This document shows, piece by piece, positions 1-5,985 of a stretch of DNA of 8,009 nt. The translations under genes and the position numbers were made by a program. Below the pieces are notes generated by a model, which did no database searches, was not told the DNA's origin, and worked only from the letters and a program-made list of their open reading frames with translations. Each line of letters begins with the position of its first letter. Positions within the stretch are counted from its first letter, which is position 1. Location: positions 1-8,009 of the forward strand of contig CAMLHD010000030.1 in the NCBI GenBank assembly GCA_946479835.1, read 5' to 3'. This stretch comes from an uncultured Candidatus Saccharibacteria bacterium. Its GTDB lineage: Bacteria > Patescibacteria > Saccharimonadia > Saccharimonadales > JACDBH01.

Positions 1-365
1 TTAGCCGTGCCACCGACAGTTACTTTCTTGCCCCGGCGGGTGCGTGCGTTGGTGCGGGTGCGCTGGCCGCGGCTAGGCAGATTGGAGGCATGACGGATGC
101 CCCGGTAGGCCTTGATGTCCTTCAAACGCTTGATGTTTGCAACGACGATGCGCTGCAGTTCGCCTTCTACGGTGTAGTCGGCGGCTATTACATCAGTGAT
201 GCGCGACAATTCGGCGTCGGTCAGGTTCTTGACGCGTACCGTGGATTCAACTTTGGCGACGCTCAGGATATCACGAGCGTGCTTCGGCCCGATGCCGTAG
301 ATGTAGGTTAAGGCAACGCCGATCTGTTTTTCAGTAGGAATGGTTACACCTGCTATGCGAGCCAT
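1..365 (-). CDS. rpsM: 30S ribosomal protein S13 (uS13), 3' end cut by window edge
   Basis: S13 lies in the small-subunit head, contacts L5 and the P-site tRNA, and forms intersubunit bridges. The first 121 residues are present: MARIAGVTIP opens the protein, the helix-hairpin-helix region includes YGIGPKHARDIL (23-34), and the conserved C-terminal rRNA/tRNA-contacting part includes YRGIRHASNLPSRGQRTRTN (87-106) and ARTRRGKKV. The frame is still open at the window edge, where the next codon begins AA (Lys or Asn). The TTA at positions 1-3 is out of frame and is not its stop. By family length only a handful of residues should be missing. It starts 2 nt after the rpmJ stop. Confidence 0.97.
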   Translation of the reverse strand, partial: MARIAGVTIPTEKQIGVALTYIYGIGPKHARDILSVAKVESTVRVKNLTDAELSRITDVIAADYTVEGELQRIVVANIKRLKDIKAYRGIRHASNLPSRGQRTRTNARTRRGKKVTVGGTA

Positions 366-367
366 AT

Positions 368-484
368 TTAACCCTGCCTCTGCTTGTGCTTGGGCTTGAA
401 CTTATTGATGACTCGTACCCGGCCTTTGCGGCGCACGATGATGTCATCAGGACTGATTTTCTTGACGCTGGCACGTACTTTCAT
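368..484 (-). CDS. rpmJ: 50S ribosomal protein L36 (bL36), zinc-free variant
   Basis: L36 is a very small 23S rRNA-binding protein near the base of the L7/L12 stalk region. The 38 codons give a protein of exactly the standard length, starting [10 protein letters not shown] and ending KHKQRQG, both typical. The family's zinc ligands Cys11, Cys14, Cys27 and His33 read Ser, Asp, Asn and His here (centre: [17 protein letters not shown], 11-27), so the zinc ribbon is lost. It is not the longer zinc-independent paralogue type (about 46 residues, YkgO-like), because there is no insertion. The start is supported by a strong SD; rpsM begins 2 nt after the TAA stop. Confidence 0.95.
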   Translation of the reverse strand: MKVRASVKKISPDDIIVRRKGRVRVINKFKPKHKQRQG

Positions 485-491
485 ACGGATC

Positions 492-499
492 ACTCCTTT
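492..499 (-). promoter_or_regulatory. Strong Shine-Dalgarno of rpmJ
   Basis: The minus-strand purine run GAAAGGAG (499-492 or thereabouts) ends about 7-8 nt before the rpmJ ATG at 482-484. It supports this start and shows that rpmJ-rpsM translation begins anew after the leader hairpin, not by coupling to infA 127 bp upstream. Confidence 0.75.
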
Positions 500-537
500 C
501 AAAGAATGACACACTGCTTAATTTATTTAATTGTTAT

Positions 538-610
538 CCCGTCTACTTTGCAGAAAGACACATCTTCTAGCTTGGCTGCTATTCTATGTGTCGTTTTGCA
601 AAGGTACGGG
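538..610 (-). ncRNA. Long imperfect hairpin in the rpmJ leader (candidate cis-regulatory RNA or processing site)
   Basis: Starting just after the infA stop, three nested complementary blocks are visible on the minus strand: ACGGG/CCCGT (606-610 with 538-542), TGCAAA/TTTGCA (597-602 with 547-552) and GACACAT/ATGTGTC (592-586 with 563-557). A further 4-bp apex, TAGC/GCTA, lies at 581-578 and 571-568. Small internal loops separate them, so one ~73-nt stem-loop is expected. It is followed by AT-rich single-stranded sequence, not a U-tract, and then the rpmJ SD. The position corresponds to the alpha-operon leader, which in E. coli is the target of S4 autoregulation. The structure is seen directly; the regulatory role is inference. 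Confidence 0.55.
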
Positions 611-611
611 G

Positions 612-833
612 CTACGATTTACGGTAGGTGATACGGCCCTTGGTAAGGTCGTAAGGTGTTAACTCTACCGTCACTGAGTCGCCCGGCACGATGCGGATAT
701 AGTGCTTGCGCATCTTGCCCGCAACATGGGCTATGATCTTATGGCCGTTCTCAAGTTCCACCTTAAATTGGGTACCTGGCAGCGTTTCCGTAACCGTCCC
801 GCTGAGTTCGATGACTTCCTTGTTAGTGGCCAT
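612..833 (-). CDS. infA: Translation initiation factor IF-1
   Basis: IF-1 binds the 30S A site during initiation, helping IF-2 and IF-3 select the initiator tRNA. The 73-residue protein is a single S1-like OB fold of standard length: [20 protein letters not shown] (5-24), [20 protein letters not shown] (25-44), [20 protein letters not shown] (46-65) and the terminal GRITYR. The ATG at 831-833 matches the family N-terminus. No Shine-Dalgarno-like purine run precedes it (TGATATTT directly upstream), and a strong promoter ends 15 nt before the ATG, so the mRNA from that promoter should be almost leaderless. It is the only complete gene here ending in TAG rather than TAA. Confidence 0.97.
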   Translation of the reverse strand: MATNKEVIELSGTVTETLPGTQFKVELENGHKIIAHVAGKMRKHYIRIVPGDSVTVELTPYDLTKGRITYRKS

Positions 834-848
834 AAATATCAGTGTCGA

Positions 849-878
849 ATTATAGCAGGACTGACAACAGTTTGTAAA
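849..878 (-). promoter_or_regulatory. Predicted sigma70-type promoter with extended -10, driving infA
   Basis: On the minus strand the -10 is a perfect TATAAT (854-849), preceded by TGC to give the extended -10 TGnTATAAT. An 18-nt spacer separates it from TTTACA (878-873), five of six matches to the consensus -35. It sits in the 70-bp gap between secY and infA. The expected start site, about 6-7 nt past the -10 (near 842-843), leaves only about 9-10 nt before the infA ATG. Confidence 0.7.
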
Positions 879-891
879 GTGTTTTTACAAA
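871..891. repeat. Perfect 8-bp inverted repeat overlapping the infA promoter -35
   Basis: TTTGTAAA (871-878) and TTTACAAA (884-891) are exact reverse complements separated by 5 nt. The arm nearer infA contains the -35 hexamer of the predicted promoter. The symmetric AT-rich design and position fit an operator for a dimeric repressor or activator. As an RNA hairpin it would be weak (one G-C pair per arm) and lacks a following U-tract, so it is unlikely to be the secY terminator. Function is inferred from position only. Confidence 0.45.
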
Positions 892-903
892 TTCGCCAAT
901 CTG

Positions 904-2385
904 TTAGGATGCTCGGCGCCGGAGCCTTGGCAAACGGCGCTTTTTAGGGGCGGATTCTTCATCTTCTCCACCGAAGAAAGTCGGCTCGGAATATTGGTCG
1001 TAAGTAACCATCAAAGCACGTGATTCAACCGCTCTGAGCGTCTCCAGCGCCACAGATACCAAAATCAGCACGCTTGTACCGCCGATAGCTATATTGGTCT
1101 TTAAGAATGCCTGGGCGGCGATCGGTGAGATAGCCAGTAGCCCAAGGGCCAAGGATCCGAACAGCGTCAAGCGGTTGACGACCTTGCTCAGGTATTTCTC
1201 GGTCTGAGCACCGGCCCGTACGCCGGTTATAAAGCCGCCTTGTTTTTGTAGGTTTTCGGCTATTTCTTTGCTGTTGAATGTAACGCCGGTATAAAAGTAG
1301 GTAAACATGACTACCAGCACGAAGTATGTCAGCGGATAAATATAAGGCGTCCAGCCACCTATGGCGAACGTCTGGGCACTAGGATTAGCAAACCAAACGC
1401 TCAGCTTGGCACCCCATTCTTGCAGAGCTGGATTGGCTGAATTAACCATAACTTGGCCGGCATAGGCCGGAATGCTTAGGAAAGCGACGGCAAAGATGAT
1501 CGGGATGACACCGGCGGTTATCAGCTTGATCGGCAGCCGTGTGGTCACGCCGCCGTAAGCCCTGGAGCCTTGGACGCGTTTGGCGTAATTGATTGTGATG
1601 TTGCGTGAAGCCTCGTTAAGTTTAACAACCACCCAAGTCGTGATCAGTACCATAAAGGCGATGCCCAGCGCATACCAAAAGGCTATCTGATTGAACGGCA
1701 GGTTTATGCCAAGGACACGCCAAGGGTTAGCCGGATCGTAGACGCTTTGCCAGATATCGGCAATGGTAGCCGGCAAGGAACTGACGATACCTATGGTAAT
1801 GATCAGAGAAATACCATTGCCCACGCCTTTTTCAGTTATCAGCTCACCCAGCCACATCAGAACCATAGAGCCTACCGTCAACGCTGTTACCATTAATACC
1901 CATTGGGCTATGGTTGCGCCGGCCGTGATATCGCCCAGTCCCGAGAAACTGCTGGCGACCTGGCGCACCAAAAAGATCATGCCGACGGATTGGATGATAG
2001 CCAGCGGCAGTGTCAGGATACGGGTATACTGGTTGATCTTACGCCGGCCGAATTCGCCTTCTTTGTTAAGCGCTTCCAAACGCGGAATGGCTCTGGTTAG
2101 GAGCTGCATAATGATGCTGGCGTTGATGTACGGGCCCATGCCCACCAGCATGATAGAGAAATTGGCTAAAGCGCCGCCTGATAAGACGTTGATAAAGCTG
2201 ACCAGCTGCGAAGACTGAGAGGCATTATAGGCATTCTCAAGCACCTGGCGAAGGGTCTGCGGATCGCTTAGCGGGATCGGAATGTGGGCCAAAATACGAA
2301 AGACCAGCAGCATGCCCAAGACCGCCAAAATGCGCGAACGCATATCAGCATTTCTCAGCGACAAACCAATGGTCTTCCAGTTCAC
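904..2385 (-). CDS. secY: Protein translocase channel subunit SecY
   Basis: SecY is the pore-forming subunit of the SecYEG channel for protein export and membrane insertion. The 493-residue protein has about ten hydrophobic segments. Landmarks are the plug and TM2a region (FINVLSGGALANFSI, 64-78), GMGPYINASIIMQLL (82-96), the VGNGISLII motif (188-196), the cytoplasmic YAKRVQGSRAYGG loop (267-279) and LETLRAVESRALMVTYD (448-464) after the last segment. It is longer than E. coli SecY (443), partly from a periplasmic-side loop near 310-347 and a C-tail that is acidic then strongly basic (KKRRLPRLRRRAS). The start is GTG (2383-2385), with GAGGG 12-13 nt upstream, somewhat distant. The next in-frame ATG (Met15) would cut the conserved N-terminal amphipathic helix, so I prefer GTG. 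The usual followers adk and map are absent. Confidence 0.96.
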   Translation of the reverse strand: MNWKTIGLSLRNADMRSRILAVLGMLLVFRILAHIPIPLSDPQTLRQVLENAYNASQSSQLVSFINVLSGGALANFSIMLVGMGPYINASIIMQLLTRAIPRLEALNKEGEFGRRKINQYTRILTLPLAIIQSVGMIFLVRQVASSFSGLGDITAGATIAQWVLMVTALTVGSMVLMWLGELITEKGVGNGISLIITIGIVSSLPATIADIWQSVYDPANPWRVLGINLPFNQIAFWYALGIAFMVLITTWVVVKLNEASRNITINYAKRVQGSRAYGGVTTRLPIKLITAGVIPIIFAVAFLSIPAYAGQVMVNSANPALQEWGAKLSVWFANPSAQTFAIGGWTPYIYPLTYFVLVVMFTYFYTGVTFNSKEIAENLQKQGGFITGVRAGAQTEKYLSKVVNRLTLFGSLALGLLAISPIAAQAFLKTNIAIGGTSVLILVSVALETLRAVESRALMVTYDQYSEPTFFGGEDEESAPKKRRLPRLRRRAS

Positions 2386-2413
2386 TTTTTCTAGTTTTCC
2401 CTCTTGTTCCTAA

Positions 2414-2447
2414 AGATATATTAAAGCCGATAACGGCGTATATGTCT
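2414..2447 (-). other. Small hairpin in the rplO-secY intergenic region
   Basis: On the transcribed (minus) strand, an outer AT-rich arm (AGACATAT at 2447-2440, paired with ATATATCT at 2421-2414, one mismatch) encloses GCCG-TTAT-CGGC (2437-2426), with a small asymmetric internal loop. A direct repeat, CTAAAGAT on the plus strand (2410-2417 and 2446-2453), flanks it. There is no proper U-tract after the stem, so a standard terminator is unlikely. It could be a processing site, a weak attenuator or chance; it fills most of the gap upstream of the secY SD. Confidence 0.4.
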
Positions 2448-2452
2448 AAAGA

Positions 2453-2923
2453 TTATTCGCTTTTGGCGGGTTTTTTGGGTGTGCGCATCGGGCGCGGCGT
2501 AATATCGAACGTGCCACCGGCCTTCTTGACGGCCTCAATGGCAGCCTTGCTGCCGGACTGCAGCTTAACAGAGTGCTTTTTGGAAACGTCGCCGCGAAGA
2601 ATAAGCTTTACGGCATCATAGGGATTGCTGGTCAGACCGGCCTCAAACACGGAAAAGTTATCAACCGTGCCTTTGACTGCCTCCAGCTGACCTGTGTAGA
2701 CATTGACTGCCTGACGCCGTTTGCTTTTGAAGCCGCGCATCTTTGGCAGGCGCTGCATCAGCGGGTTCTGGCCGCCTTCAAAGCCTGGCCGGCGGCCGTT
2801 GCCGGCGCGCGAGCCTTGGCCCTTAGTGCCACGACCAGCAGTTTTGCCTTGGCCGTGCGAAATGCCGCGGCCTACGCGGTTCTTGGGGCGGTTGGAGCTG
2901 ACTTTAAGTTCGTTGATCTTCAT
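2453..2923 (-). CDS. rplO: 50S ribosomal protein L15 (uL15)
   Basis: L15 is a mid-assembly 23S rRNA-binding protein with a long glycine- and arginine-rich N-terminal extension that penetrates the rRNA core. That extension is clear here: VGRGISHGQGKTAGRGTKGQ (17-36), GSRAGNGRRPGFEGGQNPLM (37-56), then RLPKMRGFKSKRR (58-70). The globular C-terminal half includes KLILRGDVSKKHSVKLQSGS and ends in a basic tail (TPKKPAKSE). Length (156) is normal. The ATG is fixed by the TAATG overlap with rpsE and AAGGAT 8 nt upstream. It is the last ribosomal gene before secY and is followed by a 67-bp gap. Confidence 0.97.
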   Translation of the reverse strand: MKINELKVSSNRPKNRVGRGISHGQGKTAGRGTKGQGSRAGNGRRPGFEGGQNPLMQRLPKMRGFKSKRRQAVNVYTGQLEAVKGTVDNFSVFEAGLTSNPYDAVKLILRGDVSKKHSVKLQSGSKAAIEAVKKAGGTFDITPRPMRTPKKPAKSE

Positions 2924-3486
2924 TATTTGGCATCCTTTTTAACGGCCTTTTTGGGCTTGGCTTCGTAGGTAACCCATTCGCGCCGTGGGACCATTGCCTG
3001 AAGCGCCTGGACGGTCGCGTAGGCGGTATTGATCTTATTGGTTGAGCCCAAGGACTTGCTTAACACATTGCTGACGCCGGCTACTTCCAGCACGGTACGG
3101 ACCACGCCGCCGGCGATCAAACCGGTACCCTGGCTGGCCGGCTTGACTAAGATATGAGCGCCACCGACACGAGCCTCGGCTTCATGCGGCAAGGTGCCTT
3201 TGTACAGGTTTACGCTGACAAGGTTCTTCTTAGCTACTTCAGTAGCCTTGGTGACGGCAGCTGATACGTCAGCGCCTTTGCCAACGCCTATGCCGACCTT
3301 GTTCTTGCGATCGCCAACCACTACCAGTGCCTGGAAGCGGAAGCGGCGGCCACCCTTGACTACGCGGGCCACGCGGTTGACGTTGATGACGCGCTCGTCG
3401 TATTGCTTTTCTTCTGGCGTGAAATCGCCGGTGCGCGGGCGACGGTTGCGCTGATCATGGGGTCGGGTGTTAGCTTGAGCGTTCAT
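2923..3486 (-). CDS. rpsE: 30S ribosomal protein S5 (uS5)
   Basis: S5 helps shape the mRNA entry pore and affects decoding accuracy; it is a known site of spectinomycin-resistance and ram mutations. The double-stranded-RNA-binding-like N-terminal domain runs over about 30-100 ([20 protein letters not shown], then [20 protein letters not shown]). The C-terminal domain follows with [20 protein letters not shown] (120-139) and [13 protein letters not shown] [10 protein letters not shown] (141-150). At 187 residues it exceeds E. coli S5 (166), owing to a charged N-terminal lead of about 25 residues and a Lys-rich tail. Its stop overlaps the rplO ATG (TAATG), so rpmD (L30), which normally lies between them, is absent. 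Confidence 0.98.
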   Translation of the reverse strand: MNAQANTRPHDQRNRRPRTGDFTPEEKQYDERVINVNRVARVVKGGRRFRFQALVVVGDRKNKVGIGVGKGADVSAAVTKATEVAKKNLVSVNLYKGTLPHEAEARVGGAHILVKPASQGTGLIAGGVVRTVLEVAGVSNVLSKSLGSTNKINTAYATVQALQAMVPRREWVTYEAKPKKAVKKDAK

Positions 3487-3842
3487 TAGAATTCCAATCC
3501 TCCCGCACGGGCCGCTTCGGCCAATGCTTTAACGCGGCCATGGTATTTACGGCCGCCACGGTCAAAAACGACCGCTTTGATCTTCTTGGCACGAGCTTTC
3601 TTAGCGATATCGGCGCCGACCCATTCGGCTTTGGCGCTTAAATTACCGGTTGCGGCCTTTTGGCCGACAGAGGTTGAGCTGACCAAAGTCTTGCGGCTTT
3701 CATCGTCTATGATCTGGGCGCTGACATGCAGGTTGCTGACATGAACGTTCAGGCGCGGACGATCGGACGAGCCACTAATACGTGCGCGGATACGCTCTTT
3801 GCGCTGAAGACGGTTGTGTAGTTTGTGCTTTAGATTATTCAT
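3486..3842 (-). CDS. rplR: 50S ribosomal protein L18 (uL18)
   Basis: L18 binds 5S rRNA and, with L5, brings it into the central protuberance. The 118-residue protein has a basic N-terminal segment ([20 protein letters not shown], 4-23), the [20 protein letters not shown] stretch (28-47) and the conserved C-terminal block [20 protein letters not shown] (93-112) ending AGGLEF. The start lies 2 nt after the rplF stop with AAGGA upstream. Its stop overlaps the rpsE ATG as TAATG, and the Gly-Gly codons (GGAGGA) near its end serve as the rpsE SD at a longer spacing of 12 nt. Confidence 0.97.
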   Translation of the reverse strand: MNNLKHKLHNRLQRKERIRARISGSSDRPRLNVHVSNLHVSAQIIDDESRKTLVSSTSVGQKAATGNLSAKAEWVGADIAKKARAKKIKAVVFDRGGRKYHGRVKALAEAARAGGLEF

Positions 3843-3844
3843 GA

Positions 3845-4384
3845 TTATTTTTCCTTACCACTCTTACCAGACTTGCGCAGGATGCGTTCGCCGACGTATT
3901 TAATGCCTTTGCCCTTGTAAGGCTCGGGTTTCTTGAGCTTGCGGATATCGGCTGCTACCTGACCCACCAGCTGCTTGTCGATACCCTGGACCGTAATGAC
4001 GTTCTGTTCGACGGTAGCGGTTACGCCGGTTGGCAGCGCAAAGTTCACCTCGTGCGAAAAGCCAAGGTGCATCTTAAGGCCGTTTCCGGCCAGCGCTACG
4101 CGGTAGCCAACGCCGTTGATTTCGAGCTGTTTGCTGAAACCGGTTGAGACGCCGTTGACCATGTTGTTGATCAATGAACGCATCAAACCATGGCGGGCCC
4201 TGGTCATCGGTTCGTCGTTAGCTCTCGTAACAGTAACGACGCCGTCTTCGTTCTTGACGGTGATACCGGGCAGCTGCGGCTGCGTCAGCGTTCCCTTGGA
4301 ACCTGCCACAGTAATCAGCTCAGGGTCGACAGTGATTGTCACTCCGCTCGGGATCTGGATAGGTTGTTTTCCTATTCGACTCAT
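3845..4384 (-). CDS. rplF: 50S ribosomal protein L6 (uL6)
   Basis: L6 lies near the factor-binding centre of the large subunit, between the L7/L12 stalk base and the sarcin-ricin loop. The 179-residue protein is standard length with two tandem L6 domains: MSRIGKQPIQIPSGVTITV opens the first, LEINGVGYRVALAGNGLKM (87-105) begins the second, and the signature PEPYKGKGIKY is at 153-163. It follows rpsH after a 12-bp gap containing its own SD (AAAGGAA, GGAA ending 7 nt before the ATG), one of the few junctions here with true spacing. The KEK-stop codons carry the SD for rplR, 2 nt downstream. Confidence 0.98.
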   Translation of the reverse strand: MSRIGKQPIQIPSGVTITVDPELITVAGSKGTLTQPQLPGITVKNEDGVVTVTRANDEPMTRARHGLMRSLINNMVNGVSTGFSKQLEINGVGYRVALAGNGLKMHLGFSHEVNFALPTGVTATVEQNVITVQGIDKQLVGQVAADIRKLKKPEPYKGKGIKYVGERILRKSGKSGKEK

Positions 4385-4396
4385 CTGATTATTCCT

Positions 4397-4801
4397 TTAA
4401 TAAACCTTACAAATTAATTCACCGCCTAAGCGCTTAGCCTTGGCTTCATCGCCGACCATCAGACCTTTGCTGGTGCTGATTATGACGATGCCACGACCGC
4501 GCTTGACTACCGGAATCTCGGCTGCTGAGCTGTATAAGCGCCGTCCAGGCGTGCTCAAGCGGGAGATTTCGGTGATGCGGGCGTTGCTGCCCTCTGAATT
4601 GATGGTCAGGCGCAGAGACTTGAAGCCTTGGCGGTCGCCTTCGACGGCGACGCCATCAATAAAGTTGCTGTCTTTAAGGATCTTGGCAACGGCTTCCTTA
4701 AGATTGGAGTGCGGCAGGTTGACCTCGCTTTTGCGCACGGCGATTGCATTGCGGATACGGGTCAGCATGTCGGCGATTGGATCGGTTGATGTCTTGCTCA
4801 T
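4397..4801 (-). CDS. rpsH: 30S ribosomal protein S8 (uS8)
   Basis: S8 is a primary binder of the 16S rRNA central domain; in E. coli it also represses translation of the spc operon by binding mRNA near rplE. The 134-residue protein begins with the family block DPIADMLTRIRNA (7-19), has STPGRRLYSSAAEIP (83-97), and the C-terminal signature GRGIVIISTSKGLM (102-115) ending GGELICKVY. The ATG lies 4 nt after the rpsN stop. Unlike its neighbours it has no clear AGGAG upstream (only GAGCTGG inside the end of rpsN), so its translation may rely more on ribosomes arriving from rpsN. I could not find an S8 target structure by eye. Confidence 0.98.
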   Translation of the reverse strand: MSKTSTDPIADMLTRIRNAIAVRKSEVNLPHSNLKEAVAKILKDSNFIDGVAVEGDRQGFKSLRLTINSEGSNARITEISRLSTPGRRLYSSAAEIPVVKRGRGIVIISTSKGLMVGDEAKAKRLGGELICKVY

Positions 4802-4805
4802 AGTA

Positions 4806-5075
4806 TTACCAGCTCGCTTTCGTTACGCCTGGGATCTCACCCTTGACGGCGTGTTCCCTGAAACTGATGCGGCTCAGGCCGAATTGGCGCATATAGCCGC
4901 GCGGCCGGCCGGTTTCGGCGCAGCGGTTCTTTAGGCGCGTCGGGCTTGAATTGCGCGGCAATTTGGCCAGACCTTCATAATCGCCAAGTTCTTTGAGTTC
5001 GGCGCGTTTGGCGGCGTACTTGGCGTTCATCTTTGCGCGCTTGGCGTCGCGGTTGACGATGGATTTCTTAGCCAT
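4806..5075 (-). CDS. rpsN: 30S ribosomal protein S14 (uS14), long zinc-free form
   Basis: S14 sits in the small-subunit head close to S3, S10 and S19 and is needed for late 30S assembly. At 89 residues this is the long form, unlike the ~61-residue zinc-ribbon form. The equivalent of the CxxC-x12-CxxC zinc site falls at residues 52, 55, 68 and 71 and reads Cys, Thr, Ser, Ser, so zinc cannot be bound in the usual way. Other landmarks are [14 protein letters not shown] (39-52), [19 protein letters not shown] (56-74) and the terminal [11 protein letters not shown]. The start overlaps the rplE stop as TAATG with AAGGAG 8 nt upstream. Four bases separate it from rpsH. Confidence 0.97.
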   Translation of the reverse strand: MAKKSIVNRDAKRAKMNAKYAAKRAELKELGDYEGLAKLPRNSSPTRLKNRCAETGRPRGYMRQFGLSRISFREHAVKGEIPGVTKASW

Positions 5076-5656
5076 TATTTGCTCTCCTTTTCAAATGGCA
5101 TGCCGAATTTGCTCAGCAGTGCCTTAGCGTGGGCCGTTTCCTTAGCTTTGATTGTCAAAACGATCTGCAGGCCGTGGGCGGTAGTGGTCTCGTCAAAGGT
5201 CAGCTCCGGAAAGACCGATTGCTCGGTCAGTCCCAGGGAATAATTGCCCTGACGGTCAAAGGCGCCCAGTTTGACGCCGTGGAAGTCCCTAAGGCGGGGC
5301 AATACGATGTTGACCAAACGGTCCAGGAACTCGTACATGCGTTCGCCACGGAGCGTTACTTTCAGGCCGATCTTGTTGCCTTCGCGCAGCTTGAAGCTGG
5401 CGATGGACTGCTTGGCCACGGTCTCGACCGGCTGCTGGCCGGTGATCTTCTTAAGCGTGTTGGCAGCTACTTCCAGCAGCTTCTTGTCGTCCTTGGCGCG
5501 TCCCAGGCCCACATTAACGGTTATTTTTTCCAATTTAGGGACGTCGTTGACGTTCTTAAGCTCCAGCTCTTTCATCAATTCCTTGGTGTATTCAGTCACG
5601 AAAAGAGTCTTCAAACGGGCTTGTGTCCTTGTTGGTTCTGCAGTTTTGGTAGCCAT
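5075..5656 (-). CDS. rplE: 50S ribosomal protein L5 (uL5)
   Basis: L5 binds 5S rRNA together with L18, forms part of the central protuberance and contacts the P-site tRNA and S13 across the subunit interface. The 193-residue product has the L5 signature region ([16 protein letters not shown], 42-57), [21 protein letters not shown] (87-107), [15 protein letters not shown] (137-151) and a GMPF near the end (185-188). It has about 15 extra N-terminal residues ([14 protein letters not shown]) relative to the shortest L5 proteins. The ATG is nevertheless well supported by AAGGAG 8 nt upstream and by TAATG overlap with rplX. The terminal KESK codons contain the SD for rpsN. Confidence 0.98.
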   Translation of the reverse strand: MATKTAEPTRTQARLKTLFVTEYTKELMKELELKNVNDVPKLEKITVNVGLGRAKDDKKLLEVAANTLKKITGQQPVETVAKQSIASFKLREGNKIGLKVTLRGERMYEFLDRLVNIVLPRLRDFHGVKLGAFDRQGNYSLGLTEQSVFPELTFDETTTAHGLQIVLTIKAKETAHAKALLSKFGMPFEKESK

Positions 5657-5985
5657 TATTTGATCTCCTTTCCTGATTTCTTATATACACGTGTCCTGTT
5701 GCCCTTGGCATCGGTCTTGATGCCGACTCTGCCGGCTTTCTTAGCAACGGTGTCGTAAATTGCGACTTTGCTCACTGCAATCGGCTTGGTCAGCTCGACG
5801 ATATCGCCTTGTGGATGCTGGCGGTTCGGCTTGACGTGGCGCTTGACTACGTTGATGCCTTCTACAGTCACTGCGTTCAAAGTAGGATGAACGGCTGTGA
5901 TCTTGCCGGTCTTGCCTTTATGCTTGCCGGTCCTGATCTGGACGGTGTCGCCTTTCTTCAGGCGGATCTTATAGACGGTCTTCAT
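5656..5985 (-). CDS. rplX: 50S ribosomal protein L24 (uL24)
   Basis: L24 is an assembly-initiating protein that binds the 5' domain of 23S rRNA near the tunnel exit. The 109-residue protein contains a KOW motif at about 10-37 (KKGDTVQIRTGKHKGKTGKI, then TAVHPTLN), followed by NVVKRHVKPNRQHPQGDIVE at 45-64. The C-terminal region (PIAVSKVAIYD, then GRVGIKTDAKGNRTRVYKK) matches the family but has no Cys-x-x-Cys pair, which some L24 proteins carry. The start overlaps the rplN stop as TAATG. The C-terminal KEIK-stop codons hold the AAGGAG SD for rplE. Confidence 0.97.
   Translation of the reverse strand: MKTVYKIRLKKGDTVQIRTGKHKGKTGKITAVHPTLNAVTVEGINVVKRHVKPNRQHPQGDIVELTKPIAVSKVAIYDTVAKKAGRVGIKTDAKGNRTRVYKKSGKEIK

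Noticed and set aside
1..3. TTA at the window edge as the stop codon of rpsM
   Set aside because: The rpsM frame from its ATG at 363-365 places codon boundaries at 3-5 and before, so this TAA is out of frame; the gene continues past the window.
526..540. GGATAACAATT on the minus strand, identical to part of the E. coli lac operator
   Set aside because: Only 11 bases match, without the symmetric partner half, in an AT-rich stretch of an unrelated ribosomal leader; best explained by chance.
538..610. Rho-independent terminator after infA
   Set aside because: The stem is strong enough, but on the transcribed strand it is followed by ATAACAATTAAAT, not a U-tract, and its stem is long and interrupted. 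A leader or processing structure fits better.
2573..2968. Plus-strand open frame of 131 codons opposite rplO/rpsE
   Set aside because: It lies entirely antisense to conserved ribosomal genes, has no recognisable domain, and is the usual shadow of GC-rich codons read backwards. Other long plus-strand frames (for example 5129-5758, 6335-6964, 1763-2218) were rejected for the same reason.
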